Positions 1 to 8,916 of a DNA stretch of 64,000 nt are shown piece after piece (position 1 is the first letter of the stretch; each line of letters begins with the position of its first letter). This DNA comes from Acinetobacter sp. ANC 7912 (GTDB lineage: Bacteria; Pseudomonadota; Gammaproteobacteria; Pseudomonadales; Moraxellaceae). Position numbers and translations under genes: made by a program. The notes below the pieces were generated by a model that saw only the letters and a program-made list of their open reading frames with translations, made no database searches and was not told the origin of the DNA. The DNA lies in the NCBI RefSeq assembly GCF_039862785.1, contig NZ_CP156795.1:558001-622000 (forward strand), read 5' to 3'.

Positions 1-160
1 CCGGCAGGGTTTGAGGCGGTGTATTCGCTACCGCAGCTTGCACAGTTGCTGTCGTATGTTGCGCTGGTGCAGCCGCAGGAGCTGCCGGTGTTACTTCAAC
101 TGCCCAAGCAGTTGTGCAGGCAAGGGATAGACCGATTAAACTGGCAATTACAGCGTGCAT
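1..160 (-). CDS. Secreted protein, N-terminal part only (runs off the window)
   Basis: Reading leftward from the ATG at 158-160, the frame stays open to the window edge for 53 codons. It begins with a typical Sec signal peptide (MHAVIASLIGLSLACTTAWA) followed by a low-complexity segment rich in Ala, Pro, Thr and Gln. A good ribosome site (AAGGATAAGG) precedes the ATG. It starts 5 bp after the yciI stop, so the two are probably co-transcribed. The segment seen is only leader and linker; function cannot be read from it. Confidence 0.7.
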   Translation of the reverse strand, partial: MHAVIASLIGLSLACTTAWAVEVTPAAPAAAPAQHTTATVQAAVANTPPQTLP

Positions 161-165
161 AAACC

Positions 166-468
166 TTATCCTTGAGGGAATGCTTTGTTAAATGGTTTAA
201 CGTCAATATGTGAATAAACGCCTTCTTTCAGGAATGGTTCTTCCTTCAACCATTCATCCAGTGCTTCACGGCTGTCAAAGTCGACAATAATGGTACTGCC
301 ATAAAAACCCGCCTGAGGATTACCCGGTTCTTTAGGCATCGCGCCCGCAACAATCAGACGACCTTCATCATCTAACTTTTGCAGACGTTCCAGATGTTGT
401 GGACGGATAGCAAGACGTTTTTCTACTGTACCTTCCTGGTCGGTGCAGGTAACAACAAATAATGGCAT
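166..468 (-). CDS. yciI: YciI family protein
   Basis: A 100-residue single-domain protein of the YciI/YCII family (ferredoxin-like fold, related to muconolactone isomerase-like proteins). The family hallmarks are present: the N-terminal strand MPLFVVTCTD, a central RPQHLERL helix, and GxFYGSTIIVDFDSREALDEW. Family members are small cytosolic proteins, some with weak hydrolase or dehydrochlorinase activity; the physiological reaction is unknown. It lies 27 bp after yciB on the same strand, which is the order seen in many gammaproteobacteria, so a shared transcript is likely. Confidence 0.9.
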   Translation of the reverse strand: MPLFVVTCTDQEGTVEKRLAIRPQHLERLQKLDDEGRLIVAGAMPKEPGNPQAGFYGSTIIVDFDSREALDEWLKEEPFLKEGVYSHIDVKPFNKAFPQG

Positions 469-495
469 GACAGTTCTCGATATTGAAGTGAGATA

Positions 496-1107
496 TTATT
501 CGGCAGATTTGAAGTATTTGCGCAATACAATGAACTGCACAATGATAAAGGAAAACATCACGATCATGTCACCGAATGCAGTAAATTCGCCCCAATATTT
601 TCCGTTCATAAATATATAGGCAAAGAAACAATGCAGGAATGACATAAATGCAAACATCGCTGCCCAGGCATAGTTGAGTTTGATCCAGCCCTGTTCGGTT
701 AAATTGAAGACCGGGCCAAACAGGCGCTGAATCAGTGGCTTTTTATCTTTACTAAACCAAGGGGATAACAGGAACACGCCGGCAAAGACCAGATTCAGCA
801 AGACTGCTTTCAGACGGATATAGAAATCATCGCTGAGCATCAGGGTGATGCCGCCGAAAATCACCGTCATGAACAGTACCAGCCATTGCTGTTTGTCCAG
901 ACGGAATTTCTGGAACACGAACAGTGCACCATAGACCACTAACATGGAAATGATCAGACCTGTAGTTGCTACCAGAATATTATTATTGTCGACACCACCG
1001 CCAGAGCCGATCAGTTCAAGTAGTGGGTGGTGGGTGTCTTTCGGATCTACTGTCTTATATAAATAAAAGAAAATAATGAGTGGCACAAAGTCTAAAAGTG
1101 CTTTCAT
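496..1107 (-). CDS. yciB: Septation protein A (YciB/IspZ), inner membrane protein
   Basis: A 203-residue polytopic membrane protein starting MKALLDFVPLIIFFYLYK, the signature N-terminus of YciB/IspZ. Conserved family segments include SDDFYIRLKAVLLNLVFAG and LTEQGWIKLNYAWAAMFAFM. About five to six membrane helices are visible. Known role: intracellular septation and envelope integrity, interacting with the elongation and division machinery. The frame is open upstream to 1209, but the start at 1107 gives the conserved N-terminus and normal family length, and it avoids overlap with the divergent gene at 1152. Confidence 0.93.
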   Translation of the reverse strand: MKALLDFVPLIIFFYLYKTVDPKDTHHPLLELIGSGGGVDNNNILVATTGLIISMLVVYGALFVFQKFRLDKQQWLVLFMTVIFGGITLMLSDDFYIRLKAVLLNLVFAGVFLLSPWFSKDKKPLIQRLFGPVFNLTEQGWIKLNYAWAAMFAFMSFLHCFFAYIFMNGKYWGEFTAFGDMIVMFSFIIVQFIVLRKYFKSAE

Positions 1108-1151
1108 GTTAGAGTATCTAAATCTGATCAAATAAATGTCATAGTATAGAG

Positions 1152-2003
1152 ATGCACGGCGTAGATTTACATACACACAGCAATATTTCTGATGGAACCT
1201 TGAGTCCACAACAGCTGGTTGAGGCAGCAGCAGCCTGCTTTATCCATACGCTGGCATTGACTGACCATGACACCATGGATGGGCTGGAACTGGCACGTAA
1301 TGCTGCGAAAGATCACACAATTAAGATCATTTCAGGGGTGGAAATTTCCAGCCAGTGGTCTCGTCCAGCCACCAAGAAAAATTATGGTGTACATATCGTA
1401 GCGCTGGATGTACAGAATCCTGAGCCGTTACAAAAAGTATTACAAGAACAGAAACGCATCCGGGCTGAACGTTCCAAAAAGATCTGTGATCTGCTAATTC
1501 CTCTAGTGGGACAAGATATTTATCCGGATGTGGTTGCTAAAGTCGACAATATTCCAGATCGTGTGACGCGTACCCATATTGCCAAAACACTGGTCGAAAA
1601 AGGCATCGTGACCCGGCCACAGCAGGCTTTTGATAAATACATCAAGGAAGGCAAAAAGGCCTATGTAAAATTTGATGGTTTGGGACTGGAAGAAACCATT
1701 CAGGTGATTCATGCCAGTGGCGGTTATGCCGTGCTGGCACATCCGACCCGCTATGATCTGTCTGCAACCAATATCCGTTATTTAATTGAAATCTTTGCCA
1801 AGTTTGGTGGCGATGCCGTTGAACTTCCGCCTGCGATTGATCCTCTGTCTACACGACAGATGGTGGATCGCATGATTGCTGAGCATGGATTAAAAGTTTC
1901 GGTCGGCAGTGATTTTCATGGTGAAAATATGCCGTGGATCAAGCTCGGCAATATTCCCAGTTTAAAAGAAGGGCAGGTCGGTATTTGGGAGAGTTTTAAA
2001 TAG
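1152..2003 (+). CDS. rnm: PHP-domain phosphoesterase (RNase AM / YciV type)
   Basis: A 283-residue PHP (polymerase and histidinol phosphatase) domain protein. Metal-binding motifs are clear: DLHTHSNISDG near residue 5, LTDHDT near 36, GVEIS, HIVALD, AHPTR and the C-terminal VGSDFHG. Family members related to E. coli YciV (RNase AM) remove nucleotides from RNA 5' ends, and relatives dephosphorylate 3',5'-nucleoside bisphosphates. It is divergent from yciB (44-bp gap) and overlaps the opposite-strand gene at 1996 by 8 bp at the stop codons. The domain call is firm; the exact substrate is inferred from YciV-like relatives. Confidence 0.87.
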   Translation: MHGVDLHTHSNISDGTLSPQQLVEAAAACFIHTLALTDHDTMDGLELARNAAKDHTIKIISGVEISSQWSRPATKKNYGVHIVALDVQNPEPLQKVLQEQKRIRAERSKKICDLLIPLVGQDIYPDVVAKVDNIPDRVTRTHIAKTLVEKGIVTRPQQAFDKYIKEGKKAYVKFDGLGLEETIQVIHASGGYAVLAHPTRYDLSATNIRYLIEIFAKFGGDAVELPPAIDPLSTRQMVDRMIAEHGLKVSVGSDFHGENMPWIKLGNIPSLKEGQVGIWESFK

Positions 2004-3048
2004 GATGCAGATCTGCATCCTCAATAAAGGGTGAAGTTTTATAGTGCCGAATATTTCGTATCAACAGATAGATTAATACGAAGCCAAGATAGAAAAATAT
2101 CCAATCTTGGAACAAGATGGCTGCTACCAAGGTACCGAAAATCGTCAAACCTAACAGTAATCGTGGTATGCGTTTTGGATGCTGTTTGGAAATTCGTGCT
2201 TGTTGAATTTCCGGATGCTGTTTGAAATTCCGATAGGCGATAAAATCAATCAAACCTGAAAGGGCTAATTCCAGTTTGTCAAAGTGACGGGCCAAGGATG
2301 AAATGCTGTAAGTCTTGCCATAACTGGTTTTTAGTTTCAGGAGATAACCTTTTTGATCCTGTTCACGAATTGCCTGAATTTCTGACAAGTAGGGTATATC
2401 CAGCATCAGCTGAGTTGGAATCTGGTGAAAAACTAGATGGCCTGTATAAGGCATTGAAAAGTAGTCTTTCATTTGATGAAAATCATCAAAATGATCTTGA
2501 GCGTACAATTGCACGATCGTGCGTGAACGTGCCAAATAATGAACCCAGATATGTTGCCCGATAATGGCCTGATTCAGTTTCACATGAAGACTAGTGAGAA
2601 AGACGGTATTGTTAAAGACCTGGTTTAAATCGATATTAAACCATTTCGCATCTTCATGTTCATGCAGCTTGAGCAACAGTTGTTGCTGCTTGCCTTGCCA
2701 CCAATGCGCACGTATATGGCGATAATCCAGAATGATCGCATCCGAGCTACGCAAAGCCTGTTCTTTTAAATCCATAGCCAATTTAGGATCAATCAGATAT
2801 TTTTGCAGCAAAACAGGAAACTTTAGCCGTTGAGCCTTATCTCCAAAAAGCGCGATGACCAGAAAAGGGCTGCTCACCAGCAGATAACGCCAAGACGTTT
2901 CAAACGACTGGAATAGAATCCCTTGCCATGCTAAGAGTGAGCCAATCATAAACACCAATACACTGCACATTAAAATGAATGCAAGTGCTTTCCAAGGGTG
3001 AATAATCGGCTGGGGAGCATATGCAAAAATCTGCTTTTTTATATTCAT
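1996..3048 (-). CDS. Unknown inner-membrane protein
   Basis: A 350-residue protein with two membrane helices near the N-terminus (about residues 20-40 and 52-68), a hydrophilic middle of roughly 210 residues, and two hydrophobic helices near the C-terminus (about 295-330) ending in a short polar tail. The topology suggests a large cytoplasmic or periplasmic domain between paired helices. No family motif is recognised. The end overlaps the convergent PHP gene by 8 bp, and a lipoprotein gene lies 33 bp upstream on the same strand, so the two may be co-expressed envelope proteins. Confidence 0.8.
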   Translation of the reverse strand: MNIKKQIFAYAPQPIIHPWKALAFILMCSVLVFMIGSLLAWQGILFQSFETSWRYLLVSSPFLVIALFGDKAQRLKFPVLLQKYLIDPKLAMDLKEQALRSSDAIILDYRHIRAHWWQGKQQQLLLKLHEHEDAKWFNIDLNQVFNNTVFLTSLHVKLNQAIIGQHIWVHYLARSRTIVQLYAQDHFDDFHQMKDYFSMPYTGHLVFHQIPTQLMLDIPYLSEIQAIREQDQKGYLLKLKTSYGKTYSISSLARHFDKLELALSGLIDFIAYRNFKQHPEIQQARISKQHPKRIPRLLLGLTIFGTLVAAILFQDWIFFYLGFVLIYLLIRNIRHYKTSPFIEDADLHPI

Positions 3049-3081
3049 CGTATTTTAATTTTTATGGGAATATCTTAAATA

Positions 3082-3585
3082 TTAATTGGTATAAGCCGTA
3101 ATATTTCCCACTGGTATGGGTTCCTCCACACGCTGTGAAACCACCACCGGTTCAGGCTCTTCTGTGGCCGGAACTGTGTAACGCACGGATGAATTAAAAC
3201 CGTCATCTCTTTCAAATTCTGCCGAAATCATTGCCAGTTCTTGCTGTAACTGCCGTTCATATTTCTGGATTTCAACTTCATCGATAAAGGCAAAAGCATC
3301 ATCTTCAAGTTCCCAGTTATAGCCCTTGCCATCCGGATGGATCAGTACATGCACCGGATAAGATTTACCCTGATATTCCAGCTGGGAAATGGCTTTAAAC
3401 TCACGGCCATCACGTTCAGTAATTTTGACCTCAAGCACCTTCAACTTATAGTGGCGGTAATCCTGATGAGTATTCAGCTCACGTTGCATCTGGGCTTCAA
3501 TGTTCCGTGCCAGTTCATCGGTAGAAACAAAGTAACTACACGCGGACAACCACAACATCACGAACAAAAAGCTTATTCTTTTCAT
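3082..3585 (-). CDS. Putative lipoprotein of unknown function
   Basis: A 167-residue protein from the ATG at 3585, which has a GGGGGTGG ribosome site. The N-terminus MKRISFLFVMLWLSACSYF contains a lipobox (LSAC), so lipidation at about Cys16 is expected. The mature part is hydrophilic with a mixed beta-strand and helix pattern and a Pro/Glu/Val-rich tail. The upstream Met at 3603 would place a charged, Gly-rich stretch before the signal and is less likely. The family is not recognised. Its gene is between coaBC and the unknown membrane protein, all on the minus strand. Confidence 0.78.
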   Translation of the reverse strand: MKRISFLFVMLWLSACSYFVSTDELARNIEAQMQRELNTHQDYRHYKLKVLEVKITERDGREFKAISQLEYQGKSYPVHVLIHPDGKGYNWELEDDAFAFIDEVEIQKYERQLQQELAMISAEFERDDGFNSSVRYTVPATEEPEPVVVSQRVEEPIPVGNITAYTN

Positions 3586-3749
3586 ACCACCCCCAGTACT
3601 CAAATATGTGAGGCTGGAATAATTTAAAATTTATATTGTTATAGAATTATTTTATCTAATTTAAAAGTGTGAAGGAATAGGCAGAAAAATAAATATTTGA
3701 GGTCATTTTAAATTTATTCGATCGAATCAACTTCATTTCCGGATCCAAT

Positions 3750-3779
3750 AAAAAAGCCCTGTTCAACAGAGCTTTTTTA
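3750..3779. terminator. Bidirectional Rho-independent terminator downstream of coaBC
   Basis: An A-run, a stem of GCcCTGT pairing with ACAGaGC around a short loop, and a T-run. It lies 19 bp past the coaBC stop on the minus strand and is flanked by A/T tracts on both sides, so it could work in either direction. Confidence 0.8.
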
Positions 3780-3797
3780 TTTTCGGTTTTCTGCCAT

Positions 3798-5072
3798 TTA
3801 GAAATCGTCATCCTCAGATGGATCACGATGTAAAGCATCATGAATCGCTTCGACCAGCTGCTGCGCGATTTCCTGCTTGGATGCTTTTTCCAGCTCGCGT
3901 TTTTCCATCTGGTAGGATTCAGCAAAGAATACGGTCATGGCATTTTCATCGGATGCAAAACCAATATCCTGACGAGATACATCGTTGCAGGCAATCATAT
4001 CCAGCTTTTTCGCCACCAACTTGCCGGCTGCATATTCTTCAATATTACGGGTTTCTGCGGCAAAACCGACCATAAACGGACGTTTTTCCTGCTGGGCAAT
4101 AGTTGCGACAATATCCGGGTTTTTGATTAGTGCCACGTTCAGCTCATCACCAGCTTTCTTGATTTTATGCTCAGCCACCTGTGCCACGCGGTAATCCGCC
4201 ACCGCAGCTGTGGCGATAAAGATATCGCAGCCCTGTTCCAGCATGTGCATGCTTTCATCCAGCATTTTGACTGCTGAGGTCACATTCTTACGCTTCACAC
4301 CATTTGGTGTATCCAGACTCACCGGTCCCGCGATCAGCGTTACATCTGCCCCTGCAGCATAACAGGCAGCAGCCAAAGCAAAGCCCATTTTCCCGGTACT
4401 GTGATTGGAAATATAACGTACCGGATCAATCGCTTCACGGGTTGGACCCGCAGTAATGGTGACGCGTTTTCCAGCGAGCAAACCAAATTTTTCAGCAATC
4501 GCACGCTGTGCCTTATGAAAATATTCCGTCACCTGACGTGCCAGTTCTTCCGGTTCCGGCATACGTCCCAGGCCAACATCACCACAAGCCTGTGAACCGA
4601 CATCCGGCATGATTACATGCACGCCATCTTCAATCAGGGTTGCCAGATTACGCTGGGTCGGTTTGGCTGCCCACATCTGCTGGTTCATTGCCGGAGCCAC
4701 CCAGACCGGCGCCTTGGTCGCCAAATACAAAGTGCTTAACAGATCATCCGCCAAGCCAGCCGCGAATTTTGCCAAAGTGTCACAACTGGCTGGTGCGACG
4801 AGTACCAGATCGGCCCAGCGTGCCAGCTCAATATGCCCCATGCCTGCTTCAGCTTCAGGATCAAGTAATTCTGTGTGTACCGGGTTACCAGATAAAGCCT
4901 GAAAAGTCAGCGGCGTAATAAAGGCCTGTGCGCCTTCAGTCATCACCACGCGGACATTAAATCCGGCATCCTTTAAACGGCGGACCAGAATTGCACTTTT
5001 ATAAGCCGCAATGCCGCCCGTCACGGCTAAAATGATATTTTTATGAGGAATTACACTTACGTCAAAGCTCAC
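3798..5072 (-). CDS. coaBC: Bifunctional phosphopantothenoylcysteine decarboxylase / phosphopantothenate-cysteine ligase
   Basis: A 424-residue two-domain enzyme making 4'-phosphopantetheine for coenzyme A. The N-terminal CoaC flavoprotein half shows VTGGIAAYKS, the active-site His in GMGHIELARWAD, APASCDTLAKFA, PAMNQQMW and the Cys loop QACGDVGLGRMPEP. The C-terminal CoaB ligase half has TAGPTREAIDPVRYISNHST and later KNPDIVA. Length matches the family. The start appears to be a GTG at 5072 with only a weak ribosome site. The gene is divergent from radC, the arrangement found in many Proteobacteria. Confidence 0.96.
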   Translation of the reverse strand: MSFDVSVIPHKNIILAVTGGIAAYKSAILVRRLKDAGFNVRVVMTEGAQAFITPLTFQALSGNPVHTELLDPEAEAGMGHIELARWADLVLVAPASCDTLAKFAAGLADDLLSTLYLATKAPVWVAPAMNQQMWAAKPTQRNLATLIEDGVHVIMPDVGSQACGDVGLGRMPEPEELARQVTEYFHKAQRAIAEKFGLLAGKRVTITAGPTREAIDPVRYISNHSTGKMGFALAAACYAAGADVTLIAGPVSLDTPNGVKRKNVTSAVKMLDESMHMLEQGCDIFIATAAVADYRVAQVAEHKIKKAGDELNVALIKNPDIVATIAQQEKRPFMVGFAAETRNIEEYAAGKLVAKKLDMIACNDVSRQDIGFASDENAMTVFFAESYQMEKRELEKASKQEIAQQLVEAIHDALHRDPSEDDDF

Positions 5073-5185
5073 AAACAGGCTACCTTTCTGTTGCAGTGGC
5101 GCTCACAATAGCATTAAATAAAGTCATACCCAAGAGAACCACTGAGCAGAAAAACGATAATTAATAATAAATAAGTCTAATAATC

Positions 5186-5884
5186 ATGAATTTTTCAATT
5201 AAACACTGGCCAGAACAGGAACGGCCGCGCGAACGTTTACTTTTATCCGGCCCACAAAGTCTGTCTGATGCTGAACTGCTGGCGATTTTTCTACGTTCCG
5301 GTTCACAGCAGCATTCTGCCGTAGAACTGGCCCGCCTGCTCATTCAGCATTTTGGGCATCTCAGTACCTTGCTAGATGCTTCTTTACAGGAAATGAGCCA
5401 GTTTCATGGCATGGGTGTCAGTAAATTCACCCAGCTAATGGCCGTTAAGGAACTGGGACGGCGTTATATTGCCGAGCATCTTCGCCATGAAGCACTGGAA
5501 CTGGATAACTCTCGCAAGCTGATGGACTATTTACGCTTTGAGTTACTCGGTGAATCTCAGGAAGTTTTTGCCGTACTCTGTCTGGATGCAGGATTAAGAA
5601 AAATCAGCTTTAAAAAAATGTTTTATGGTTCACTGAATGCCTGTGAGATTTCCATAAATCAACTATTACGGCATAGCATCTTGCAGCAGGCCACCTCGAT
5701 TGTGATTGCCCATAATCACCCGCTAGGACAGCCACGACCTTCGCCAGCTGATTTGGAGCTGACCCGACAGATTTCCAGGGCCTGTCAGCTGGTCGAAATT
5801 AGATTAATTGACCACTGTATTATTGCCCGGGAAGGCAGTTTTTCCTTTGCTGAGCAGCAACTCATCAATACAGTGAATGCCTGA
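5186..5884 (+). CDS. radC: RadC family JAB/MPN-domain protein
   Basis: A 232-residue RadC homologue. The N-terminal helix-hairpin-helix-like region includes SLSDAELLAIFLRSG, and the C-terminal MPN domain carries the JAMM metal motif HNHPLGQPRPSPAD. RadC proteins were once linked to DNA repair, but their biochemical role remains unsettled. It is divergent from coaBC with a 113-bp shared promoter region and is followed 68 bp later by a bestrophin gene. Confidence 0.93.
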   Translation: MNFSIKHWPEQERPRERLLLSGPQSLSDAELLAIFLRSGSQQHSAVELARLLIQHFGHLSTLLDASLQEMSQFHGMGVSKFTQLMAVKELGRRYIAEHLRHEALELDNSRKLMDYLRFELLGESQEVFAVLCLDAGLRKISFKKMFYGSLNACEISINQLLRHSILQQATSIVIAHNHPLGQPRPSPADLELTRQISRACQLVEIRLIDHCIIAREGSFSFAEQQLINTVNA

Positions 5885-5952
5885 AGAATACAGCTTGACA
5901 AAGCTTAACTAAGTCATGAAGATCATGAAAAAAATTGTGATGATTCCAATAA

Positions 5953-6864
5953 ATGATCGTACGTGACCAACCCAGTATCTTTAAAGTGCTATTTTCGTGG
6001 CGGGGAACGATTTTGCCGAAGGTGCTGCCACCTCTTGGCGTGGTCATGCTGATCTCCGCGATTGTCGGCGGACTCTCCTATGTCAACCTATTGCATCCAC
6101 CACAATTACCACTGGTAGGTTTTACCCTGATCGGGGTCGTTCTGTCGATTTTCCTCGGTTTTAAAAACTCTGCAGCTTATGACCGCTGGTGGGAAGCGCG
6201 TAAACTTTGGGGGATTTTGATTGCCAATTCACGTCACTTTGACCGTGACTGCCGAATGCTGACCCAGGCACGCCGTGAACGGGTAATTCAGCATGTGATC
6301 TTGTTTGCCAATGTCCTGCGTGATCGTTTACGTCATCAAACCGCTAATCCGACCGAACTGGTGCAGACCAGTGGCATGAGCCAGCAAGCCTTACAGCAAC
6401 TGTATCAGCAGGCCAATGCGCCGCAATACACACTCAGCCTGATTCAGTGGGAATTAATGCAGGCACTGAAAGAAGGTGAAATCTCGGACATCATTTATAC
6501 CCAGATGAATCATCATGTGACTGAACTGAGTATCGTACAAACGGGTTGTGACCGGATTGCCACTACGCCACTACCATTTGCTTATTCAGTCCTGCTGAAC
6601 CGGACTGTGTATTTCTTCTGTTTTATGTTGCCATTCAGTCTGGGTTCAACGCTTGGTGTCGCCACACCGTTACTGGTCGGAATTCTGGCTTATACTTTCT
6701 TGGGTCTGGATGCTCTAAGTTCGGAAATTGAAGAGCCTTTTGGTACGCAAAGCAATGACTTACCGCTGGATTCAATGGTAAGGACGATTGAAATTGAACT
6801 GCTGGGTACTTTGGGTAAACCGACACCACCACCTATTCAGGCGCATGATCATAATTTATTATAA
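5953..6864 (+). CDS. Bestrophin-family anion channel protein
   Basis: A 303-residue membrane protein of the bestrophin/UPF0187 family. The key family segment FKNSAAYDRWWEARKLWG is present near residues 75-95, preceded by paired membrane helices (about 25-45 and 52-72). Two more helices lie near residues 215-255, followed by the conserved EIEEPFGTQSNDLPLDSM. Bacterial members form pentameric ion channels in the inner membrane. No clear Shine-Dalgarno precedes the ATG at 5953, so the start is the least certain part. Confidence 0.88.
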   Translation: MIVRDQPSIFKVLFSWRGTILPKVLPPLGVVMLISAIVGGLSYVNLLHPPQLPLVGFTLIGVVLSIFLGFKNSAAYDRWWEARKLWGILIANSRHFDRDCRMLTQARRERVIQHVILFANVLRDRLRHQTANPTELVQTSGMSQQALQQLYQQANAPQYTLSLIQWELMQALKEGEISDIIYTQMNHHVTELSIVQTGCDRIATTPLPFAYSVLLNRTVYFFCFMLPFSLGSTLGVATPLLVGILAYTFLGLDALSSEIEEPFGTQSNDLPLDSMVRTIEIELLGTLGKPTPPPIQAHDHNLL

Positions 6865-6928
6865 TTTCAATGCAATTCACCTGAATGTATCGATCGCATT
6901 CAGGTCACTCATCCAATTAAATACTTAT

Positions 6929-6956
6929 AAAAAAGCACCGATGAACGGTGCTTTTT
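6929..6956. terminator. Bidirectional terminator between bestrophin gene and dusA
   Basis: AAAAAAGCACCG, a five-base loop, then CGGTGCTTTTT. It lies between two convergent genes and touches the dusA stop codon at 6959. Confidence 0.88.
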
Positions 6957-6958
6957 CT

Positions 6959-7984
6959 TTATAGATTCTGAACCTGCTGTTCGAGCAAATATTCTTCAGT
7001 ACGCTTCATCGCTTCCTGAATATTAAACAGTGCAGTTTCTACATCTTTCAGGGTTTTGGCATTACCGCCACTCAAGGCTTGACGCCATTTACGTGCTCCT
7101 GGCAGGTTCTGGAACAGACCGAGAATATGGCGGGTAATAATGGAGAGTGGTGCACCTTCAGCCATGCGCTGGGCAATATAAGGCATCATTTGCTGCATGA
7201 TGTCAAAACGGTCTGGTGCTTCGAGGTTCCATAACTGGCCCAGTTCAGCCAACAGGTATGGATTGTGATAAGCCTCGCGACCAATCATTACGCCATCGAC
7301 ATGTTTCAGGTGTTCCACAGTTTCGGCATAAGTCTTGATCCCGCCATTGATTTCAATGATCAGATCGGGACGATCCTGTTTCAGGCGATAGACATCTTCA
7401 TAACGCAGCGGTGGAATTTCACGATTCTCTTTTGGAGACAGGCCTTGTAGTAAGGCAATCCGTGCATGCACGATAAAGTTGTTACAGCCCGTCTTTGCAA
7501 CTGTATTCACAAAATGCAGCATCTCTTCATAAGACTGCATGTCATCAATCCCGATTCGGTGCTTTACCGTCACTGGAATATCCACGGCATTACGCATTTC
7601 AGCGATACATTCCGCCACCAGATCCGGTTCAGCCATCAGGCAAGCACCGATCTTGTTGTTCTGCACCCGGTCACTTGGACAGCCGACATTCAGGTTGACT
7701 TCATCATAGCCCCAGTCCTGTGCCATCTTGGTACAGGTTGCCAGTTCTTTGGGGTTGGAACCACCAAGTTGCAGCACTATCGGGTGTTCTTCCTGATTAA
7801 AGTCCAGATGACGTTTGGCATCACCATGAATAATGGCACCGGTAGTGACCATTTCAGTATAAAGGATGATATTCAGGTTAAACAGGCGTGCAAAAAAACG
7901 GTAATCCTTGGTGGTCCAGTCCATCATCGGCGCAACACTGATTCGTGGTTGAAGTTGTTGTTCAATGGTCTTGAGATCAGTCAT
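6959..7984 (-). CDS. dusA: tRNA-dihydrouridine(20/20a) synthase DusA
   Basis: A 341-residue FMN-dependent TIM-barrel enzyme that reduces uridines 20/20a in the tRNA D-loop. Seen: SVAPMMDWTTKDYRFFARL near the N-terminus (a DusA-type signature), NLNVGCPSDRVQNNKIGAC with the catalytic Cys, VTVKHRIGID, the FIVHAR segment and INGGIKT in the phosphate-binding loop. The full DusA length and the DWTTKDYR signature distinguish it from DusB and DusC. Confidence 0.95.
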   Translation of the reverse strand: MTDLKTIEQQLQPRISVAPMMDWTTKDYRFFARLFNLNIILYTEMVTTGAIIHGDAKRHLDFNQEEHPIVLQLGGSNPKELATCTKMAQDWGYDEVNLNVGCPSDRVQNNKIGACLMAEPDLVAECIAEMRNAVDIPVTVKHRIGIDDMQSYEEMLHFVNTVAKTGCNNFIVHARIALLQGLSPKENREIPPLRYEDVYRLKQDRPDLIIEINGGIKTYAETVEHLKHVDGVMIGREAYHNPYLLAELGQLWNLEAPDRFDIMQQMMPYIAQRMAEGAPLSIITRHILGLFQNLPGARKWRQALSGGNAKTLKDVETALFNIQEAMKRTEEYLLEQQVQNL

Positions 7985-8271
7985 TCAAAATCACGCCTTA
8001 TTTCAGAAATGGAAGAGACCGCACCACAGCTATTTCGGTACGCGCTGCTGATGTGAGCATCAAGCCAGCAGAAGAGGGCGCAATATTAGCATAAAAATAA
8101 ATGACCTTTCATGGATAGGGAGATTACTCGGGTAACAGTGCATTTCAGGCCAAAACTACAAAGTGTAAATAAGCATTCACATAGATACCGAACCCATAAC
8201 AGATTTACTGATTTACTAAAAATGAAAAGTGTTTAATATGAAGGCAATAGGAGAAGAAAAGGAGAAGAAGA

Positions 8272-8916
8272 ATGATGTTGCTGGAGGAGATTTTTAAGAT
8301 AAATAAAGCACAGTTTTCAGACGGTTTTAATTTACGGATTCAACGTGCGCTCAGCTGGCTAAAAAAAGCGATTGAGCTAGAAAATGATCATGATCTGCAG
8401 TTTCTGAGTCTGTGGATCAGTCTGAATGCCCTGTATGGCAGAGAAACCGAAGAACCGCTACACCAGCAGGATCTGGAGCATTTTTTTCGGCAAATTTGCG
8501 CGCAAGATAAAGAGAAAAGAATCAGATTAATTTTATGGGAGCGTCATAGTGCGAGCCTGCAGGCGTTGCTGGACAATTCCTATATGACTCCGCATTTCTG
8601 GAATTATCAGCATGGCAAGATTAGTTTAACGGATTGTCGTGAAGCAGTAGGGCAGGAGCGGCAGGAGGCACAAGATGCCCTGGAACATCAAAAGGAACTG
8701 GATTTGTTGATTATTCTGTTCCATCGCCTGTCTACCTTGCATCAGCAAATCCAACAGGGTGGAGTGAGTTATGCCAGTGTGCTCAACCGTAAACAGATGC
8801 AGGACAGTTGTCTGCTGTTATCAGCATTACTACATGCTTTTCTGTATATTTTACTGGAAAGCGCGGGTGTAATTGATGGTGGCAAGCCATTTTATCCGGT
8901 GGTGCAAGTCCACTAA
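8272..8916 (+). CDS. HEPN-like protein of unknown function
   Basis: A 214-residue, mostly alpha-helical protein. The segment DLQFLSLWISLNALYG (about residues 40-55) and the C-terminal NRKQMQDSCLLLSALLHAFL (about 170-190) match the general layout of HEPN-domain proteins, some of which are RNases in defence and toxin systems. A clean HEPN catalytic R-x4-6-H is not obvious. The frame begins after a purine-rich leader (GGAGAAGAAG). It ends exactly where the convergent MFS gene ends, without a spacer. There is no adjacent antitoxin-like or nucleotidyltransferase gene. Fold assignment is inference. Confidence 0.68.
   Translation: MMLLEEIFKINKAQFSDGFNLRIQRALSWLKKAIELENDHDLQFLSLWISLNALYGRETEEPLHQQDLEHFFRQICAQDKEKRIRLILWERHSASLQALLDNSYMTPHFWNYQHGKISLTDCREAVGQERQEAQDALEHQKELDLLIILFHRLSTLHQQIQQGGVSYASVLNRKQMQDSCLLLSALLHAFLYILLESAGVIDGGKPFYPVVQVH

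Noticed and set aside
496..1209. Long form of YciB starting at 1209
   Set aside because: The first 34 residues are not family-like and overlap the divergent PHP gene; the start at 1107 gives the conserved N-terminus.
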